A stretch of 64,000 nt of DNA from Xanthostigma xanthostigma. Its lineage: Eukaryota > Arthropoda > Insecta > Raphidioptera > Raphidiidae. The stretch's first letter is position 1. Every line of letters begins with the position of its first letter. Location of the stretch: the NCBI GenBank assembly GCA_963575645.1, contig OY754466.1, forward strand, positions 8,906,001 to 8,970,000. The letters are read 5' to 3'. Positions 12,901-21,900 of the stretch are shown in pieces. The notes beneath the pieces were generated by a model, which saw only the letters and a program-made list of their open reading frames with translations, was not told the origin of the DNA and did not search any database. Made by a program: the position numbers and the translations under genes.

Positions 12901-15900
12901 TTAACGTTTCTAACGCCGCCGTTCGGATCTCGTCGTTTTTGTACTGAACGAGAGAATATCAAGCATGAGAATAGCCGAGCTCGGAGGGACGTTCGCATGA
13001 AGTATCCGATTGTATTGAAATTTAGCATACATGCGTATAATGTGTAGTTCCGATGACATAACACTTTAGCGATTTCATTCGAATTAAGCAATCTATTAAT
13101 TTTTACTAATTTAACAAATTGTCTCGGCACTGGTATACAGTAAAATATCGGAGGATAAATGTTACCTACTTAAAAATGTTCGAGTTTCGCGGTTATTTTT
13201 TTGTTTGTTGGTAAAAGACTGAGGAGTGGTGCGAGTGTGTGACTGGAGCATGTCGTTACTTGCTTGTTTCTTTGTTCAATTAATTCACAAAATATCGATA
13301 TTAGCGATTATCAATATCGGTCTGATATCGATGTAAATATCGATATTAAGGTAGTTTGGTAGCCAAATGACTTAAGCTTGACCCTACATCTTTATATATA
13401 AAAATTACGTGTCACATGTTTGTCCGCGATGAACTTCTAAACTACTGAACCGATTTTAAATTTGATTTGCACACCGGGTGCAATTCGACCCAACTTGAAA
13501 GATAGGATAGCTTACATTTCAATTTATAGTCGCAATATTATTTTTCTGCAAATTATTTGTCTATTCCTTGACAGTCATAATACAACCATATAAGATGGCG
13601 AACATGTTGACTGGATTGAGTGAATATTCAATAGATGGCGCAACGAACTTAACAACCATATAAGATGGCAATACCTGTTGACTGGATTGAGTGAATATTC
13701 AATAGATGGCGCAACGAACTTAACAACCATATATCTAGATCGAGGATGTAAAAAACTGAATATCGTTTAAAACTGCTCGGCACGACGGCGCAGCCGGAGT
13801 GCTCGAAATAGAGCAAGTGTTTTAAAGACCAGTTATCCACGAATACTTTACGCTATTTTTTTTCGAGCACGACTGCGCAGCCGGAGTGCTCGACATACAC
13901 ACATATACGCCCGTGTGTATTTTAAAATAGCTAGCAATTAATAAAATAGATAGATAGATAGATAGATAAAAAAAAGATTATAAATAAAGACACCTACAGA
14001 AAAAGAATCAGATCTTTTTACCACACCGTTTAAGAGATATAATTAATTAAAGTTATGCAAAAATACACGAGCCGTTATGAGTGTCCTTGTTCAATAACTC
14101 CGGAAATTGAGGGTTTGTAAAAAATTGACAAACTTGTCCCCACAAAAAAAAACTTTTTAATGGATAGTCTGAAATACAAACTGCACCAGAATAATTATTT
14201 TTTAATACTGACATGTGGCCTCTATCTCTGTTGTTTATCTCTGTTGTTGTAGTGACAGTGGCTAGTGACAGCTGAGTACTAATCAATTAATATTTTATTA
14301 ATTACATTACTATAATTATTTAATTATAATTCGCATTAAATTAAATCAAATAAATTTTTATGTGAATTTCTAATCATTATTACCTATAACTTGATTTGGG
14401 TAATTATTTGAGGAAAAAAAAGTCATTTATTTGACTTGGGATTGCGGCTCCCAAACTACCTTAAAATCATTTTGCATCCCTGGTCTGGCTAGAGCTCAAT
14501 TGGTAGAGCGTGAAACTCATAATACAGAGAGAGTTAGATGCAGTTTTACTTTCAGGCACTGAAAATGTTGACGAATTTTCGTATTTCGTTGAATTTTCTA
14601 ATGCTGTTCCCCGCATTTTGGAATTGGACGCCCTGAAGCGACTTTGGTATTTTACTTACATCTAATAGTTTCAACAAAGATTTCATCAGTTTAATCTTGC
14701 AATCCTCGTCTTTCCACATGTGACACTTGGAAAACGGTTCCAAAGTTCGTAAAAACTCAACAAACGAGTCCACAGGAAACACATCTCGTCTTTCGTCCAA
14801 AATAGTTTGCAAAAAATACTGAAACATATTAATTCTACATCGATTTTTCAATGAGAAATGTTAATTTGGTCTGAAAAAAACGGTAACTCGACTAAGTGAA
14901 GCCAATTTTTGATTTCGAATTTATTAAGTCGTAGAGAAAAGTCCTGACAGCAAACTTTTAAAAATTTCATTTTTTTATTAGTTACATTTATAATGCGTTT
15001 TAGCTGCATTTAGATAGTAACAAAATTTAAAATAACATCGCTTTTATATTAAATCATCAACTGACAATATTATGTAGGTCTAGTACCAGTTAAGAGTACA
15101 AAGAGTTTAATGTTTGCTGAAGATGAGAGCATAGCTCCCGAAATGTACATCCGCTAATAAAACTGTTGTAGTTAGTTGTAAATAATTAAACGTTGATTAG
15201 ATCAGAAATAGGTATATCCAAAAACTATTGTTTGTGCAATTTTAACATAATTGGGCTTTTGAATGAAATTTTTTTTTGTCATAAATGGAAAGATCGTATA
15301 TAAGTTTTATAACAAAACTATTTTTCTTTTTTTTATTTTCGATATAATTCAAAAGTTATATCAAATTAAAAATAAATTTTTGTACCCAGTTCCGAGAACG
15401 CGCCGACATTTCCCGAACATAATGTGACGTCATAATGTTTTAGTCAATACACATGTAGAAGCCATTGATAGTATACTGCGTATATACATTTTACCATTAT
15501 GACGTCACAACTGTCAAAAACAATTTTAGTGCGTTTGCAGTAACGTGATTTTTTTAAATATTTTATCAATTTAAAATTGCTTATAATTAATTTAAAAAAA
15601 GTTTTTTGAAAGTTTTTCGCATCGATTATCAATATTATTTATAATAAAGTTTTAAAATACAATAAAAAAAACGATAATTATTTTTTTTTCAAAAGCCTAA
15701 TTGTTGGATTGTAAAAATAATCTAGGAACTGACAATTGTAGAGGCAAGGGCGGCAAAAATTTAAAAGCCTATATTTGGGAAATGTGTAAAAACGCCACTG
15801 ACTTTGAGTATAAGCTAACAAGACGTTTACGGGAACGAAAATAATACCGTAAAAATTATCATAAGATACATACAAATCTCCCAGGATCTGCTAAATATAA

Positions 15901-18900
15901 AAGAACACTTTTTCGATGCCAAACCATGTCCTTCAAATAGGAGATTGCGTATTTTTGCTCATCGCACCAAGGTTGGTCTCTTAATATATGATCTGAAATG
16001 TAAAACACACAGCAATAATGAATAAGTCATCCGCCGCGACTTTCCCTAACGTAGTTTGTGAACGCCTCCTTAAGCTGTGTCCTGACTATGCCGATCCACA
16101 TACCGATCGGCAAAGTTTTTACGATCGGCAACTCTCGTTTGATAAACGAAGCCGACACTAGTTTGGATTTGCCGATCGGCATAGTCAGGACAAAGCTTTA
16201 TACCTTTTATAATTTAAAATAAAAACTAGCTAAAGGCCACTGCACACGAGGCTATAAACGCTGCTAGATTCCTTGCTAGATTTGCCTACTAGTTTTCTAG
16301 CGCTGGTTTTCTTGATTGCTGTTAGTGCTTGCTTCACACGAGATTATTTTTCAAGCGTGTTTTGTGAATAGATCTGGTGCGCACGCAGTGACAGTTCGAA
16401 TATAAACACAGAGCAAAACGTGTCTGTTGTCTGGCAGAATGACGCCATGTGGGTGTCCAAGTGCCCACGTTAAGATACTGCTTCTTGATTGGTTCTTGCT
16501 CACACCTAGCTACAAATCTAGCAGGGAAAATAGCCCCTGTTCTAATTTTAAAACCTATCTTCTGAGCTAGCAAGGCAGCTCGCAGTGACGTCATTTCCAG
16601 CTTCGTACCCAACCTACCGGCTAGCAGAACTCCTAGCAGCATTTCTAGCCTCGTGTGCAGCGGCCTTAAGTTAGCGGTATGTGCAATAGATACCTAGCAC
16701 GATTTCCACAAATTTGTGGGTACTGTATATGTCCATAAAGTTGGGAAATTCCACTAACTTTACTAAGGGCTTGTAGCAGTGTAAGGACAGTTCTATGCTG
16801 GGGTGATTGATAACTTCCGTTAAAAATTTATCTACACACAGCATATATAACTCCTGAAAGATTAAAACGTGTTTGAAAATACACTGCATTATTTTTATTG
16901 TTTTTCCGTGTCATTTGTTTTTATACAGGTGAGTTTTAAGTTGATGCTTTTTTTACAGCGTGTAAAAATCAAATAGACGAGCAAATATTTCAAATAGTTT
17001 TTTTATCAAAACTCAAAAATAAGAAAAACAGCCTTTCGAAGTTTAAATAAATTGTATTAAATTTCCTTTTATTTTGAGGTCGGTCCTGGGGTTATATTAT
17101 GTCACTATGGAAATAAGTTGTTATTATCAAGTATGTGTATTGTTCTGTTTTTGAGAGAATTGTGTGTGCCTCAATTATTTTTGATAATAATAACATATTT
17201 CCATAGTGACATAATATAACCCCAGGACCGACCTCAAAATTAAAGAAAATTTAATAAAATTTATTTAAACTTCGAAAGGCTGTTTCTCTCTTATTTTTGA
17301 GTTTTGATAAAAAAACTATTTGAAATATTTGCTCGTCTATTTGATTTTTACACGCTGTAAAAAAAAGCATCAACTTAAAACTCACCTGTATAGCAGCCTG
17401 ACGCAAAACTGAATGAAGTACATATTATTGCTTTAATGTGTTGATGGATTGTGGATTATAGACGCTCAACAGCTGAGGTCATCCGCGTCAATGTGTGTAT
17501 TCGAGAATTTGTCAGACAACATACACACACCGACTGGTACGAGCTCGGGTTCCTGGGAGCACTAATTCCGAAATAAAACGTTGAAATCCTTCAGTGTTTC
17601 CCCTATCCCCAAGGCCGTAGACAGGGGGATATTTGGGGGTTTAAAATTTTACTTTGTCCGTTTTGCGTCACACTGATTCATTATTGAAGAAAAAAGTGAA
17701 ATAAAAATACTTTTTGTGCGAATCGGAAATTAGCTAATGTCGTTACGACGTCTAAGCAAAAAAAAAGGTAATCCTGCTCGTCTATTTCGTCATCTTCGCT
17801 GTCGCCGGTCTGAAATTCAGAATGTTTTTATTATTATAATAATGTGTTATTACTTTTAAGTATTTATATTATAGTTACAATATACTTATTAGCTTATGTT
17901 TTTATTAAGGAGGTTGATCCGTTACAGTCCCAATAAAAAGTAAGTCAAATTCTAAATGGGAACTTTTCCATACTAAATTTTTACAAAAGGTATAAGTCGA
18001 TGATACCAATAAATTATTGTCAGAAAGGCATAAATAAATATATTTTTTTATATTAATTAATTATTTCAGTATTTTACTTAATGGACTAACTTTTGTACAA
18101 AGTTATAGGTTAAAAAAAATAAATTTATGTAAATATCTGTATTTTACATATTTTTTGCAGTAAATAATTAAAAATAGAAATTAGAATTTAGAAGTAATAA
18201 AAATTAAAATTAAATCATTAAAAAGTTGAAAATTCAGTTAAAATTGTTAAAATTGTCAAGAATAAAGTCAATAATCGAAAAGTGCTAAGGTTTAATAATT
18301 TTTTTATTGATTAAAAGTCTCCTAATTAAATTGGAAAAAATATTAAAACATGCGTAAGACATCGATGCTTTACACAGTTAGTTTTCGGAACTGCTGACAT
18401 TATTTGGTTATTTGCAAAAAATTAAAATGTACCGTCTGCATGCTAGTTTGACATATTTTCCATAACACTACATGTAAAAGTTTTTTTTAATTTTTAGCTT
18501 TATAAATCTCTTAATGATTTTGAATTTTTTACAGAAAATTTTGTCATAAAAAAATCTATTAAAAAAACTTTATTTCAGATTTTTTTCATTATCTTCGTAA
18601 AACGGCTCAACCTCCTTAAATCTTCCAGAGAAATTGACCATGTTAGTTTATTCACTGCATTCTATTTAAATTTGGTTTATGTCTCGGCTATACGTAGTGG
18701 CAAGGTTCTTTACTAAATCACTAAATACTGGAGTACTGTTGTAGTTGGGATTGTATACCGGCTAGTGTAGTGTATGTGTTCGTCGCTAGATGGCAACGCG
18801 TCCGAATCTTGTGTAGCGTTGTTTTCTATCACTGCCGCGTTTAGTGAGGTTCGTGTTTTGATCCACCTTATGCGACTTCAGCGATCGGTTTAAAAAAGGG

Positions 18901-21900
18901 TGTTTGCTACTTTTATGGCACACTGGCCCACAATGTGGGGTAGTGGGGTATGGAAATCAAGACATACCCAGCACGTAATATTTGGAAACGTGAGGCAGTT
19001 GATTGTTCTTTACACATCGACGCCTCCAGAATTTTAATATAAAAACAAGTATCGGAAACGGAGATTCCACTTTGTGAAAAGTGGGTTTGTAGTCAGCAAG
19101 CAAAGTTCAAACTAGATTTTTATTTTTTGAAGCAATAATAACATCGTGCTTTTTTAATACCTAATGCATAGGCGTACGGGTAGCTAAAGGAAGACTGGGT
19201 AACCCTGGCCTGTACAAAAAATAGAGATTAATAATAAAAATAAGTTTTTTGAGAAAAAGCTCAGATTGCCCACTCCAGGAGTCCAGATTCTAATTTTAGT
19301 ACACCATAATCTTTGATTAACGTCTGAATAGAACTCTTCAAATAAATAAAATTGTCGACCAATTTTTTTCAGACCATATATTGGACAAAGAATAATATAA
19401 AATTATAAATCAAACAAAGGATGACGTTTCGATCAAAAAAAGTATTTGAAAAGTACATATAGGTAATGTACGGAACCCTTCGTGTGCGAGTCCGACTCAC
19501 ACTTGACCGGTTTTATTTATTTTTTTTTTTTATATATTTTCTTTATGGGTACTTATTCCATGACTACGTATTAAAAAATGTGTTGGTTATTAATTTTTCA
19601 TAATTTTTTTATTCATTCAAACTTTCAATCATTCGTGCATTCTATTAGTTAATGTTTCTATTTTTTAGATATTTCTGAAGAAGATCCAAATCCGGATCGA
19701 AACGTCATCCTTTGTTATATTGATTTATAATTTTATATTATTCTTTGTCAATATATGGTCTGAAAAAAATTGGTCGACAATTTTATTTATTTGTTTAGTA
19801 CATCATAATCATAAGCGTAGCAACGATTTTATTCTAGGAAGGGCCAAATTTTCAACTCTACCTACCATTACCAGCTGCCATTTACACAAAATTTGAAAAC
19901 TGTTCATAGAAGCGAAATCGATCAACACGACTTTCTGGAGAAATTTCACGACAAAAAAAATATGTAAATTATTGTAGATTTATCTTGCTGTTTGTACGCG
20001 AACATTTAATATTCCCCCCCTCTTGCTACGCTAATGACCATAATATTATGTTAAAATATTCTCGATATTGAAAAATTTACTTTTCTGATTAATTTATGCA
20101 ACATTTTTTGCTTGACTATTGCACGTCTGTCAGTGTTTTAAGTTTTTAACTGTACTCTGTTGTTATATTTAAACGGTTGCTGCAATAATAATAGAGATGT
20201 GACCCTTAAACCAGGGGTGTCAAACTCATTTACGTCGCGGGTCATGTTCCATACACTTTATAATTGCTAAGTCTAAAATTCTTCGTAATCAAAAATTAAA
20301 TTTCGACAATTTTTGTTTTTTTTTTTTTTAAATTTGCCAAAAACATCTAGCTGTCTAACATCCCTGCCTTAAACCAGAATTAAAAATAACCCAAAAATAT
20401 TTAGTTTCCAATAGATTCCGGTGACGGTACAGATTGATAAAAAAATTTATAATTCTAATATTTTTAATTTTTTTTTTGATCGCTTGAAATACTTAACAGA
20501 CATTTAAAATTGTGGATTCATTGGACCTCGGAGTATTGTTCGAGGGTTGACTTTACCTTGACCTTGCCTTTGTCACCCGCCTTCGACATAGTTCTCTTGG
20601 TCAGTTCCTGCTGGTAGCAATTTTCGCTGTAAAGAACGAACCGCGACAAATGCATTTCGGCTATAAAAAGCCTGATCAGTTCTTCGTATTCCAATAGCTT
20701 GTTTAATATCGCGAAGGCTCTGGGATGCATAGATTGAGATACTGTGTCCTGAAAACAGCACATACAGCGGCGTAACTAGGATTGCCAGGTCGCCAAACCA
20801 AATAGCCGGACAGACCTGCCAGTTTGGCCGGACATTTGGGTAAAAAGGCCGGACAGCCTACATTTTTGAGAATTTTGTCTCAGTATTAATAGATGCGACA
20901 AAAAAAATGTATGTAAAATCAAGCTTTTTTGATTATTTGAAATCGGTTCAGCCGTTTGAGCTCTAAAGTGGAACCTAATGAACACAAATGCATACATACG
21001 TACATACAGACATGCTGAAACGTAACCTTTCGCCGTAGTCGGGCAAAAAAGCGAGGAAATATACGAATTATGATAACTTAACTCACTTCTAACAGTTCGA
21101 ATATTTTTCGAAAGCACTCCGACTCTTCTACTAGTGCATGCAGTACTGTTGGGTTTATCAGTTGGAAAACGATTTCTTTCAACAGTTCCATGGCGGTTTT
21201 TCGAATGATCATGTAATGACTGGAGAATTTGTCTAAAATCGGCGACAGTTTAAAGTCAACTTCGTTCATCAAAATTGCCAACGATTCTTGAATTCTCAAA
21301 AAATTTAACAGTATCTGGGGTTTAAAAAACACTTTCGGTTAATAAAATTGGGGATCGTATAACCTAAAAAATTCTTTCTCTAGAAAAAAACTTGTTCGAT
21401 ACAAAAAGTCTAATTTTTAATTTTTTTATTTTCCTCAAGACACGATGTCGCTACGCACAATTCGAAATTGGCTAGCTTAGACTACTGTTCGCGGCACCGT
21501 AATTTTTATGGTGTATGTAATTCCAAGGTATTCCTTTTCAAAAAAGTTCCGGACTACAAGGGGCTAGTGGCAGTACTCTATATAGTCTGACAAATTCGAT
21601 CATCCGACACCGCCTTGTAAAAAGTTTGTTGGATTACCGCGGGTCAACTGTACTTCAATTGAAATAAAAAAAGTTTATTTTTACTTTTTATATTTATCGC
21701 TATTTTCGCTCACTCATTTCCTTTGCATTATTATTTTTTTTATTAAAGTGTATACACAACTTACACTCAATGAATACAGGACCGTATCGGGGTCTTCTTG
21801 CACTTGTGAATGGTCCCAAACGCGTTTCATAAGTCCAGACGCTATCATCCTTTCGGCTATTTTCTGATCGCTTGTTAAGTGAACCAGCAAACAGCTGGAA

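Noticed and set aside
12732..13130. A 132-codon minus-strand frame
   Set aside because: It is out of frame with ARMC3 exon 9, starts in intron DNA and has no family resemblance.
14479..14535. A functional methionine tRNA
   Set aside because: No T-arm, B box or acceptor-stem pairing follows the D-arm-like segment.
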